From CAYYNP01 sp964472545 (GTDB taxonomy: Bacteria; Planctomycetota; Planctomycetia; Pirellulales; Thermoguttaceae): DNA of 13,581 bases. The position numbers and the translations under genes are program-made. This document shows positions 6,339 through 13,581 of the stretch, piece by piece; the stretch's first letter is position 1; each line of letters starts with the position of its first letter. The stretch lies in NCBI GenBank assembly GCA_964472545.1, contig CAYYNP010000273.1, forward strand, positions 1 to 13,581, written 5' to 3'. Under the pieces are notes generated by a model. It searched no databases and had not been told where the DNA came from. It saw nothing but the letters and a program-made list of their open reading frames with translations.

Positions 6339-9300
6339 ATGCGACGCCTGTGCGTACTTCTTGCTGTCGCTGTTTACCCTTCTCAAACGCCGCCAGTCTT
6401 CTGCCGTGCAGCGGATGCGCCCGACCGTCCACCGCGCATGCTGCTGCACGACAGCGGCCTGCCCGGCGGGATCTGCGTGGTCGTCGGATGTACGGATGCC
6501 GAACTGCCGCTGGCGTTGGCGGAACATGACCGGTTCGTGGTGCATGCCCTGTTTGCCGACGAGGCCGAGTTGACGCGAGCCCGAGAAGCGATCCGTGCGC
6601 GCGGTCTCTACGGTCGCGTCTCGGCCGATTGTTGCGCCGCCGGAGTGCTGCCGTACGCGGAGAGTCTGGTCAACGTGGTCGTCCTCGGGCAGGTTCGGCC
6701 GACGATCAATAGCGGTCCGTCGCTCGGCGAGATCCGCCGCGTGCTCGCGCCGTTGGGAGTCGTCTACTTCGGCGGTCCGGCGGTCGAGGAAGGTACGAGA
6801 TCGAGCTTCGCGGCCCATCTGGCCGTTCAGGCCAAGGCGGCCGGTTTTCGTGCGGCGGAGCGTGTCAGCATCGACGGCCCGTGGCTGAAGGCCACAAAAC
6901 CCTGGCCGGCCGAGATCGACGAGTGGTCGCATCACCTGCACGCCGCCGACGGCAACCCCGTGGCGAACGATCGGCTCGTCGGTCCGCCGAAACACTATCG
7001 CTGGGTTTCCGGGCCGGTGTGGGCCCAGTCGCACGAGAGCGATTCGAATCTTCGTTGCCTGGTCACTGCCGCGGGGCGGATCTACTACATCGTCAACGAA
7101 GCCCCCACCAGCATGGCCGGCCCCGAGTCGCCGCCGGACCGTTGGGTGCTGGCCGCCCGCGATGCGTTCAACGGCGTGCCGCTGTGGAAACGCCCGGTCG
7201 AGCCGTGGGGCTGGCGCGAGTGGAAGCCCTCGTGGTTTACGCCGCGGCCGGGCGTGATCCCGATCAATCTCGACAAGCGGTTGGTTGCCGCCAGCGACTT
7301 GCTCTACGTGACGTTGGGGTATCGGGCAGGGGTGAGTGAAGTCGACGGGCGTACCGGCGAGTTGTTGCGAACGTTCGACGGTACCGAAGGCACGTCGGAG
7401 ATCCTCCACCACGACGGCCGGCTGGTGCTGACGATCGTCCGCGACGGCCGGGCGTCGGTCAAGCTGCTCGACGTCAAGACCGGCCGGATTCTCTGGACCT
7501 CCAAGACAGACTACGCCGGCACTACGACCGACTACTATCGCTTCACCGCCATGCGCGGCAGCGTGCCGGCGGCCAAGGTCGACCCTACGCTCGACATCGC
7601 CACCGACGGCCGCGCGATCGGGCTGCTCGACGGCGACAGCGTGGTCTGCCTGGACTACGAAACCGGGGCCCAGCGATGGCGGACCGCCTTTCCGCTGGTC
7701 GAAGCCGACTACACGGCCGGCCGCATCGCCGCACATCAAAAGGTCTGGACCGGTACGATGATCGTCGCCGACGGCGTGATCCTGCACGCCAGCCCCAATC
7801 AACTCGCCACATTTTCGGCCGACTCGGGCAAGATCCTCTGGAAGCAGCCGAAGAAGTTCTTGCAGCACCTCTGGTACGAGTGGAAGGACGTCTTCGTGAT
7901 CGACCATCTGGCTTGGACGTGGAGTGCGGAGCTTGCCCGGGAGAAACTCGAAGGCAGCAACGGCAGCAGTTCCTGGCCGGTGAGCCTCAACGGATACGAC
8001 CTGCAGTCCGGCGAGTTGAAGCGCAAAGTCGCCCTGGGGAAGGTCTTCAAAACGCACCACCATCATCGCTGCTATCGCAACAAGGCCACGGTGCGTTACG
8101 TGCTGGCCAGCCGGCGGGGGACGGAGTTCGTCGATATCGCCGGCGGGAACCACTCGGTCAACAACTGGGTCCGCGGCACGTGCCACATGGGGATGATGCC
8201 GGCCAACGGGCTGCAATACGCGCCGCCGCATCCGTGCGAGTGTTACATCAAGGAGAAGCTCAACGCGATGAATGCGCTGGCGGCCGCGAGGGTGCCGCGC
8301 AAGAAAGCGGCCGACGATGACGGTCGCGGCGATCGGCTTCAGCGCGGACTCGCGTACGAAGTGCCGGCTACCCGGTCTACTGTTTTGCCACCGAGCACGG
8401 CAGCCGACTGGCCCACGTTTCGCGCCGACGCGGCACGTAGCGGCTCGGTCGGCACGCAACTGCCGGCCGATCTGAAGCAGCAATGGCGGGCGGAACTTGG
8501 CGATCGTGTTGGGCCGCCGATCAGCGTTGGGAAACACGTCTTTGTGCCGCTGGTCGATGAGCATCAACTCGTGGCGCTCAATGCGGCCGACGGCAGCGAA
8601 GTCTGGCGGTTTTGTACGGGCGGGCGGATCGACTCGCCGCCGAGCTACCACAACGGCCGGCTGCTGTTCGGCTCGGCCGACGGCTGCGTGTATTGCCTAT
8701 CGGCCGCCGACGGCAGGCTCATCTGGCGGCGGCGGATCGTGGCCGAGGATCGCCGCATCGCCGCCTTCGGGCAACTCGAATCGGCCTGGCCGGTCCACGG
8801 CAGCGTGTTGATCGACGACGACGGTTCGCCCAAACCGGCCACGGCCTTTTGCGTCGCCGGCCGATCGTCGCACCTCGACGGCGGGCTGCGGATGTGTGCG
8901 TTGAATGCGAGCACGGGTGAAGTCCTCCGCCAACAGACGCACGCAGGTCCGAGCTATTCGGCCGACAACATCACACAGAACTACTTGCTTCCCGAGGGCC
9001 TCCTGCCCGACGTGCTGCGCATCGAAGGCGACCGGCTATTCATGCGGGCGGTGGCCTTCGACAAGCAACTCACCCGTCAGCCGGGCCAGGCGACGATGAA
9101 AATGGTCGGCGGGCTGCTCGACGACGCCTACTTCAAACGCATGCCCTGGTCGATGGCCACCGGCGGCCACGCCCGAGTGTTGGTCCACGATCAACAGCGG
9201 GCGTATTGCCTGCGGATGTTCGACAGCCTCGCCGGGCTCGACCCGAAGGTCTACTTCACGCCCGGCAAGGAAGGCTATCTGTTGTTTGCCCACGAACTGG

Positions 9301-9593
9301 GCACGCGGAAGAATGCGTGGGAATATCGCCTGCCGATCCGCGGCCGGGCGATGGCCGTTACGGCCGACAGGCTTTGCGTGGCCGGGCCGCCGGACGTGAT
9401 CCCGGAGGGCGATCCGCTGGCGGCGTTTGAGGGCCGCCTCGGCGGCGTGTTGCGAATCGTCGACAAGGCCGACGGCCGCACGGTGTCGGAGCATCGCCTA
9501 GTACGACCACCGGTGTTCAACGGAGCCGCTGCCGCCAACGGCCGGCTGCTGCTTTCGCTCGAAGACGGCAGCGTGGTGTGCTTTGGCGGATAG
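6339..9593 (+). CDS. Exported protein: methyltransferase-like N-terminus fused to PQQ-type beta-propeller repeats
   Basis: The ATG at 6339, after GGAG at 6328-6331, starts a 1084-residue protein with a signal-peptide-like leader (MRRLCVLLAVAV, probable cleavage near residue 26). Residues about 40-185 resemble a class I methyltransferase fold: a strand-loop ICVVVGC, then LPYAESLVNVVVLGQV and EIRRVLAPLGVVYFG, the usual late motifs. The glycine-rich SAM loop is weak, so activity is doubtful. From about 196 (WSHHLHAADGN) beta-propeller blades run to about 560, and a second set starts at 690 (DWPTFRADAARSG) and runs to the end, with LNAADGSEVWRF-type blades. Between them lie HHHH at 573-576, Cys578, a CHMG at 615-618 and HPCEC at 631-635, a Cys/His cluster I associate with planctomycete relatives. 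Such propellers may bind PQQ or only act as scaffolds; the function is unknown. No clear partner gene is adjacent. Confidence 0.88.
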   Translation: MRRLCVLLAVAVYPSQTPPVFCRAADAPDRPPRMLLHDSGLPGGICVVVGCTDAELPLALAEHDRFVVHALFADEAELTRAREAIRARGLYGRVSADCCAAGVLPYAESLVNVVVLGQVRPTINSGPSLGEIRRVLAPLGVVYFGGPAVEEGTRSSFAAHLAVQAKAAGFRAAERVSIDGPWLKATKPWPAEIDEWSHHLHAADGNPVANDRLVGPPKHYRWVSGPVWAQSHESDSNLRCLVTAAGRIYYIVNEAPTSMAGPESPPDRWVLAARDAFNGVPLWKRPVEPWGWREWKPSWFTPRPGVIPINLDKRLVAASDLLYVTLGYRAGVSEVDGRTGELLRTFDGTEGTSEILHHDGRLVLTIVRDGRASVKLLDVKTGRILWTSKTDYAGTTTDYYRFTAMRGSVPAAKVDPTLDIATDGRAIGLLDGDSVVCLDYETGAQRWRTAFPLVEADYTAGRIAAHQKVWTGTMIVADGVILHASPNQLATFSADSGKILWKQPKKFLQHLWYEWKDVFVIDHLAWTWSAELAREKLEGSNGSSSWPVSLNGYDLQSGELKRKVALGKVFKTHHHHRCYRNKATVRYVLASRRGTEFVDIAGGNHSVNNWVRGTCHMGMMPANGLQYAPPHPCECYIKEKLNAMNALAAARVPRKKAADDDGRGDRLQRGLAYEVPATRSTVLPPSTAADWPTFRADAARSGSVGTQLPADLKQQWRAELGDRVGPPISVGKHVFVPLVDEHQLVALNAADGSEVWRFCTGGRIDSPPSYHNGRLLFGSADGCVYCLSAADGRLIWRRRIVAEDRRIAAFGQLESAWPVHGSVLIDDDGSPKPATAFCVAGRSSHLDGGLRMCALNASTGEVLRQQTHAGPSYSADNITQNYLLPEGLLPDVLRIEGDRLFMRAVAFDKQLTRQPGQATMKMVGGLLDDAYFKRMPWSMATGGHARVLVHDQQRAYCLRMFDSLAGLDPKVYFTPGKEGYLLFAHELGTRKNAWEYRLPIRGRAMAVTADRLCVAGPPDVIPEGDPLAAFEGRLGGVLRIVDKADGRTVSEHRLVRPPVFNGAAAANGRLLLSLEDGSVVCFGG

Positions 9594-9627
9594 CAGTTGT
9601 GCCACGTGGCGCACGAACCGTTTAGCC

Positions 9628-9675
9628 GTCGCCGGCACGGCGACGAAAGTGCTTGACCGTCGCCGGCACGGCGAC
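9628..9675. repeat. Duplicated short hairpin, 31-base period
   Basis: The 17-base sequence GTCGCCGGCACGGCGAC (7-base stems, 3-base loop) occurs at 9628-9644 and again at 9659-9675. It lies 35 bases after the propeller gene stop, where it could serve as a 3' stem-loop, or it is another REP-like element. Confidence 0.8.
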
Positions 9676-9721
9676 GCTTGCTTGACGCGTACACCCACCA
9701 CGGATAGCATGGCGTCGTCAT

Positions 9722-9806
9722 GTAGCTGAATTCGCTGAACCCAGACGGTCGGCGAGTGAATTTGCTATCGTATCGCGAGTTGCTGAATTCTTGCGAATCC
9801 AGCTAC
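9722..9806. repeat. Inverted-repeat element in the GH97 leader
   Basis: GTAGCTGAATTCGC at 9722-9735 pairs with GCGAATCCAGCTAC at 9793-9806, 13 of 14 positions. The core resembles that of the element at 205-273, suggesting one dispersed family. It ends only 26 bases before the GH97 start codon. Confidence 0.8.
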
Positions 9807-9817
9807 GCCCTATCGAC

Positions 9818-9824
9818 GGAGGAG
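9818..9824 (+). promoter_or_regulatory. Ribosome binding site of the GH97 gene
   Basis: GGAGGAG ends seven bases before the ATG at 9832. This fixes the start and excludes an overlapping frame that begins at 9756. Confidence 0.75.
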
Positions 9825-9831
9825 ACGATCG

Positions 9832-11784
9832 ATGAAACGAAACGTCATGAGCCTTCTGCTGGCCGTGGCCTCAATGGCAGCGGCCCACGTCGCCCTGGCC
9901 GAAAGCGTCTCGTCGCCCTCGGGCCGGATCGAGGTGACGATCGATGCGACGTCGGGGCTGAACTACCGCGTGGGAGCTTACGGCCACACGGTGATCGACA
10001 CGTCGCCCTTGGCGTTGCAGTTCGAGGGTCATCCGCCGTTGGGAGAGAAGGTGCGGATCGTCCGGCGGCTCTCCTCCAGCCGCGACCAGACGTTCCGGCC
10101 CTTGGTTGCCGGACGCTGCAGCGAGATCCGCGATCACTACAACGAGATGACGCTGCACCTGGACGAAACGGCCGCACCGAAGCGCCGCTTCGCCCTACGC
10201 GTGCGGGTCTACGACGGCGGCGTGGCCTTCCGCTACGAACTGCCGGCACAAGACGCCATGCAGGAGTTTCGTTTGCAGCAGGAACGCACTTGCTTTCACT
10301 TCGCCGACGACGCGACCTGCTGGGCGGCCAAGTACAAGGATTTCGTGAGCCATCAGGAAGAGTATTTCCAGAAGATCAAGCTGAGCGAGATCGCCCCGAA
10401 CGACTTCATCGGCGGCCCGTTGCTGGTCGAGGCGACCGAAAACCTCTACGTCGCCGTGGCCGAGGCCGCGCTGGTCGACTACGCTGGGATGTACCTGGCC
10501 GCCGAACCGTCGGCCGAAGGCGGCGGCGTAACGCTCGTCACCCGCCTGGCGATGGAGAAGGGCAAACCGCTGGCGGTCTCCGCTGCGTTACCGCATCGCA
10601 CGCCCTGGCGGGTGATCATGATCGCCCGGCAGCCGGTCAAGCTGCTGGAAAACGAGATGGTCCTTTCGCTGAACGCCCCCTGTGCGATCGACGACCCGAC
10701 GTGGATCGAGCCGGGCATGATGGCCTGGGACCATTGGTGGAGCGGCGACGTGAAGATGGACACCGCCACCATCAAGCAGTACATCCAACTCGCCGCCGAT
10801 ATGGGCTGGAAGTATCAACTCATCGACTGGCAGTGGTACGGCCCGTTCAACAAGCCCGACTCCGACCCGACCACCGTCAACCCGGCCGTCGACATGGACG
10901 AGGTGCGGCGATTCGCCAAACAGCGGGGCGTGCGGCTGTGGCTCTGGATGTACTGGACCGACGTCGATCGCAACGACGCCTATCTCGAGGCGTTCAAGCT
11001 CTACGAACAGTGGGGCATCGCCGGCGTGAAGATCGACTTCATGCAGCGCGACGACCAGTGGATGGTCGATTGGTATCAGAAGATCGTCAAAAAGGCCGCC
11101 GAACATCACCTGATGGTCGATTTCCACGGGGCCTACAAACCGACCGGCTGGCGGCGGACGTATCCGAACCTGATGACCCGCGAGGGCGTGTTGGGCAACG
11201 AATGGAACGGCTGGTCGGAACGGGTGACGCCGGGACACAAGTGCACGATCGCATTTACGCGCAACCTGCTGGGGGAAATGGACTACACGCCCGGCGGGTT
11301 CCTCAATCGCGCTCGGGAGACGTTCCAGCCGAAGCGACCGACGCAGACGCAAGGCACGCGAGCTCAGGAACTGGCCTTGTTCGTCATCTACGAGAGCCCA
11401 ATCTGCTGCGTCTGCGACCATCCCGATCATTATCGCGATCAGCCCGGGGCCGACTTCCTGAAGCTGGTGCCGGTCACCTACGACGAAACGGTCGGCATCG
11501 GCGGCGTGGTGGGCGAGCACATTACGGTGGCCAAGCGCAAGGGCGACGAGTGGTTCCTGGGCACGATCACCAACTGGGACGCCCGGCGGCAGGAGATCCC
11601 GTTGGACTTTCTCGGCACGGGGCCCTACCGGGCCACGATTTGGCGCGACGGCCCTGAGGCGAGCCGTAACGCGGAAGATTTGACGACCGAGACAAAGACC
11701 GTAACGGCCAAGGATCTCTTGACACTCGACTTGGCTCCCGGCGGCGGTGCGGTGGTGCGATTGGCGCCGATCGGCAGACGGTGA
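9832..11784 (+). CDS. Secreted glycoside hydrolase family 97, probable retaining alpha-galactosidase
   Basis: This 650-residue protein has a clear signal peptide (MKRNVMSLLLAVASMAAA, likely cleaved after ALA at about residue 23). The GH97 layout follows: an N-terminal beta-sandwich (about 24-290), a TIM barrel (about 295-550) and a small C-terminal beta domain. Barrel motifs are WDHWWSGD from 299, IDWQWYG near Asp332, LWLWMYW, GVKIDFM with Asp402, and REGVLGNEWN with Glu451 and Glu457. GH97 has an inverting alpha-glucosidase branch and a retaining alpha-galactosidase branch; an Asp nucleophile is typical of the latter. Asp402 to Glu457 is 55 residues, the same gap as I recall between nucleophile and acid/base in the characterised Bacteroides enzyme. 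It would remove alpha-linked galactose from sugars outside the membrane. The family is secure; substrate is inferred. Confidence 0.92.
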   Translation: MKRNVMSLLLAVASMAAAHVALAESVSSPSGRIEVTIDATSGLNYRVGAYGHTVIDTSPLALQFEGHPPLGEKVRIVRRLSSSRDQTFRPLVAGRCSEIRDHYNEMTLHLDETAAPKRRFALRVRVYDGGVAFRYELPAQDAMQEFRLQQERTCFHFADDATCWAAKYKDFVSHQEEYFQKIKLSEIAPNDFIGGPLLVEATENLYVAVAEAALVDYAGMYLAAEPSAEGGGVTLVTRLAMEKGKPLAVSAALPHRTPWRVIMIARQPVKLLENEMVLSLNAPCAIDDPTWIEPGMMAWDHWWSGDVKMDTATIKQYIQLAADMGWKYQLIDWQWYGPFNKPDSDPTTVNPAVDMDEVRRFAKQRGVRLWLWMYWTDVDRNDAYLEAFKLYEQWGIAGVKIDFMQRDDQWMVDWYQKIVKKAAEHHLMVDFHGAYKPTGWRRTYPNLMTREGVLGNEWNGWSERVTPGHKCTIAFTRNLLGEMDYTPGGFLNRARETFQPKRPTQTQGTRAQELALFVIYESPICCVCDHPDHYRDQPGADFLKLVPVTYDETVGIGGVVGEHITVAKRKGDEWFLGTITNWDARRQEIPLDFLGTGPYRATIWRDGPEASRNAEDLTTETKTVTAKDLLTLDLAPGGGAVVRLAPIGRR

Positions 11785-11992
11785 CCCGGGTGGCCCCGAC
11801 GCTTTTCCGCGTTGAGCGTTGCGACTTCTCTCGCATGGCCGGAAAATGCGTCGGGGTGGCGAAGCCACAAGAGGCGCCGGCGTTGGCCCCGAAACCTCTT
11901 GTGGCTGCGCCACCCGGACACTCTTGCGACAGTGTTCTCCCGTATGGCGACGCCCTTTACGCAAGAGTGTCCGGGCCACCCACGGCAAGACG
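11785..11992. repeat. Nested palindromic element between convergent genes
   Basis: The element opens with GGGTGGCC (11788-11795) and closes with GGCCACCC (about 11974-11981). Inside are three inverted repeats: CCCCGACGCTTTTCC at 11794-11808 with GGAAAATGCGTCGGGG at 11841-11856; GGTGGCGAAGCCACAAGAGG at 11855-11874 with its near complement at 11895-11914; and CCGGACACTCTTGCG at 11914-11928 with CGCAAGAGTGTCCGG at 11960-11974. It fills the space between converging genes and may act as a two-way terminator. No gene is seen in it. Confidence 0.85.
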
Positions 11993-13441
11993 CTACAGCC
12001 TCCAACCCTCGCGATACTCGCAGCGCAGGCACGCGTCGGGCTCGGCGTGGTTGATGATCTTCATGGCGGCCGGATCGAACTCCAGGGTTTCCTCGAACTG
12101 CGTGGCCACGTTGCCGAGCATCAGGAACTCGTTCAGGGCCGAGGCGTAGTCGAAGTTCGACCAAGCCGGCTTGCCGCCGCGGCAGGCGGCGAGCCAGTCT
12201 TGCTCCGGGCCGCGAGAGCGTTCGAGCGTCTCCGGCTGGTTCGTTTGCACGTCGCGGAATTGTTCTTCCGGCAGCAGCCGAAACGACATGTTGTGGCCGG
12301 TAGTGTGAAGGCTCCCCTTGGTGCCCACGATCAGCGTGCCGGCAAACCGCCACCCGCCGGCCTGCTGTTCGGTGGCCCCGGCCATCACCCGGGCGAGAAC
12401 GCCGGCCACTTGCGGGGCGGCGCCGTTGTACCAGTTAATCGTAATCGGCGGCAACTCCACCCGGGCGGGGATCTGCCAGCGGACGGTTTCCCAACGCGGG
12501 AACGAGAGCCGGTTGATACGCGCCACGTCGGCCTCGACGCGGATCGTCGGCTGCGGGCCTTCCGTTGTCTTGCCAAGCCACAACTCGGGGACCTTAAGCG
12601 CCATGAACCCCAGGTTGGCCGTATGCGAACCCCAGTTGCCGAGTTGACAGGTACCGAACTCCCGCCAGAGGTGCCGCCGCAGCCAATCGCGATGATACGC
12701 CCGCGATCGGGCCGGGCCGAGCCAGAGGTCCCAGTCGAGCGATTCGGGGACGGGCTCTTCGGCCTTGGGCGGCTCCGTGCGGTCGGCCCCGCCGCCGCTG
12801 TTCCAGACGTGGACCTCCTTGATCTCGCCGAGCGTGCCGCCCTGGATCAGTTCCAACGCCCGGCGCAGCGCCCCGCTGTACGTCCCCTGGTTGCCCATCG
12901 CCGTGGCCACTTGATGCTCCCGGGCCAACTCCCGCAGCGCCCGCGATTCGTGCAGGGTGCGCGTCAGCGGCTTTTCGCAGAAGACGCCCTTGCCGGCGCG
13001 GATGGCAGCGGCGGAGACGACCGCGTGGCTGTGATCGGGCGTGGCCACCACCACGGCGTCGATCGCGCGGTCCGTCTCGTCGAGCATCTTGCGGAAGTCG
13101 CGAAACGTTTTGGGCCGGTTATCGAGCAATCGCTTGAACGCGGCCCCCGCCTGGCGCTCCCATTCGTGCGGCGAGGCGGCGTACTGCCGGCCCGCCTCGT
13201 CCCAATGCCGGAAGGCGTCGGCGAGTTTCGCCGCGTTGACGTCGCACACGGCGACCACGTTCTCCATCCGCGGGATCCGATCGACGAACCAGCGGCCCCG
13301 CCCGCCGACACCGACTAGGGCCAGGTCGAGTTTCTCGTTGGCCGCGTACGAGAGGGCACTGCGCGAGGGAAGGATCGTCAGACCAACGCCGGCAGCGGTT
13401 ACGCGCGTCAGGAAACGGCGGCGGGAAACGGGCTTCGGCAT
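11993..13441 (-). CDS. Tat-exported Gfo/Idh/MocA family oxidoreductase
   Basis: This 482-residue protein is a NAD(P)-dependent sugar or inositol dehydrogenase-type oxidoreductase. The ATG at 13441 is chosen because AGGGAGA (13448-13454, minus strand) lies six bases before it and it places a twin-arginine leader at the N-terminus: SRRRFL at 6-11, then a hydrophobic run. The Rossmann loop is VGVGGRG at 43-49, DVNAAK follows the second strand, and the family's CEKPLT holds Lys157 of the EKP motif. Later motifs are GNQGTYSGALRRA and GNWGSHTANLGFM in the C-terminal domain. Planctomycetes carry many such Tat-exported paralogues. How the exported enzyme keeps its nicotinamide cofactor is unclear; it may carry it folded through Tat, as known for glucose-fructose oxidoreductase. 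It converges on the GH97 gene. The family is secure; substrate is not identifiable. Confidence 0.92.
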   Translation of the reverse strand: MPKPVSRRRFLTRVTAAGVGLTILPSRSALSYAANEKLDLALVGVGGRGRWFVDRIPRMENVVAVCDVNAAKLADAFRHWDEAGRQYAASPHEWERQAGAAFKRLLDNRPKTFRDFRKMLDETDRAIDAVVVATPDHSHAVVSAAAIRAGKGVFCEKPLTRTLHESRALRELAREHQVATAMGNQGTYSGALRRALELIQGGTLGEIKEVHVWNSGGGADRTEPPKAEEPVPESLDWDLWLGPARSRAYHRDWLRRHLWREFGTCQLGNWGSHTANLGFMALKVPELWLGKTTEGPQPTIRVEADVARINRLSFPRWETVRWQIPARVELPPITINWYNGAAPQVAGVLARVMAGATEQQAGGWRFAGTLIVGTKGSLHTTGHNMSFRLLPEEQFRDVQTNQPETLERSRGPEQDWLAACRGGKPAWSNFDYASALNEFLMLGNVATQFEETLEFDPAAMKIINHAEPDACLRCEYREGWRL

Positions 13442-13581
13442 AGTGGTTCTCCCTGGCAATATCGGCACTTGTCGAGCGATTCCCCAGATTGTGGCGTTCC
13501 CGCCTCCCGTTGTCCATCGAATCTCCGGCCGATTCTGGAAGGAGCCGGTTGCGTTGTTGCGTCTTGGATGTTGGCGAGAGG
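13442..13581 (-). other. Leader region of the oxidoreductase gene
   Basis: These 140 bases hold the oxidoreductase ribosome binding site (13448-13454) and no clear promoter boxes. Overlapping frames here lack protein-like features. The window ends before any further gene. Confidence 0.5.

Larger units (their letters stand above)
9594..9831. other. Spacer with two kinds of palindromic repeats
   Basis: These 238 bases between the propeller gene and the GH97 gene hold the perfect palindrome GCCACGTGGC (9601-9610), a duplicated hairpin (9628-9675) and an inverted-repeat element (9722-9806). No gene is visible. Confidence 0.7.

Noticed and set aside
6300..8651. 783-codon open frame on the minus strand opposite the propeller gene
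   Set aside because: Arg/Pro/Gly-rich with no domain features; it mirrors the codon pattern of the real gene on the other strand, a common effect in GC-rich DNA.
9756..11657. 633-codon frame overlapping the GH97 gene
   Set aside because: It lacks a good ribosome binding site and is Arg/Gly-rich with no GH97 motifs, which lie in the other frame.
11819..13318. 499-codon plus-strand frame opposite the oxidoreductase
   Set aside because: It crosses the palindromic element and lies antisense to a gene with clear Tat and EKP motifs; no protein family features.
13119..13517. Minus-strand frame starting upstream of the oxidoreductase
   Set aside because: It overlaps the oxidoreductase in another frame and is Arg-rich with no recognisable features.

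Overview
The window (about 13.6 kb, GC-rich, with a 10-base assembly gap at 3876-3885) looks like chromosomal DNA of a planctomycete, most likely a Pirellulales-type or related lineage. The support is indirect but consistent: a large exported PQQ-type beta-propeller protein with a methyltransferase-like N-terminus, a Tat-exported Gfo/Idh/MocA oxidoreductase, a secreted GH97 glycosidase, Tat and lipoprotein signals on unexpected proteins, and many short palindromic repeat elements between and inside genes. No rRNA, tRNA, CRISPR array or transposase gene was seen.

Layout. Positions 169-5986 hold a tightly packed four-gene plus-strand operon: (1) a putative lipoprotein fusing the Memo (B) and AMMECR1 (A) parts of the AmmeMemoRadiSam system; (2) a large membrane protein with a spermidine-synthase-like domain; (3) a 101-residue membrane protein with a cytochrome-b-like HX13H pattern; (4) the AmmeMemoRadiSam radical SAM enzyme, here with a Tat/lipoprotein-like leader. 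Junctions are +4, +1 and -4 bases, so the four are probably co-translated. The function of AmmeMemoRadiSam is not established. This version, apparently envelope-located with a candidate haem membrane partner and a membrane SAM-binding-fold protein, is the most interesting system in the window.

Positions 5987-6338 are non-coding and carry two 90-base inverted copies of a three-hairpin element followed by a possible promoter. Next come a 1084-residue exported methyltransferase-like/beta-propeller protein (6339-9593), a short repeat-bearing spacer, and a GH97 glycoside hydrolase with an Asp nucleophile pattern, probably an alpha-galactosidase (9832-11784). A nested palindromic element (11785-11985) separates this from a convergent minus-strand Tat-exported Gfo/Idh/MocA oxidoreductase (11993-13441). 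The last two genes fit exported or periplasmic sugar metabolism, but nothing shows that they work together.

Repeats are a second theme. At least four families of palindromic or inverted-repeat elements occur. Two of them have been read into proteins: one in the leader of the Memo/AMMECR1 lipoprotein, and one in a loop of the aminopropyltransferase-like membrane protein, where a 33-base (11-codon) unit is tandemly repeated in frame and the assembly breaks.
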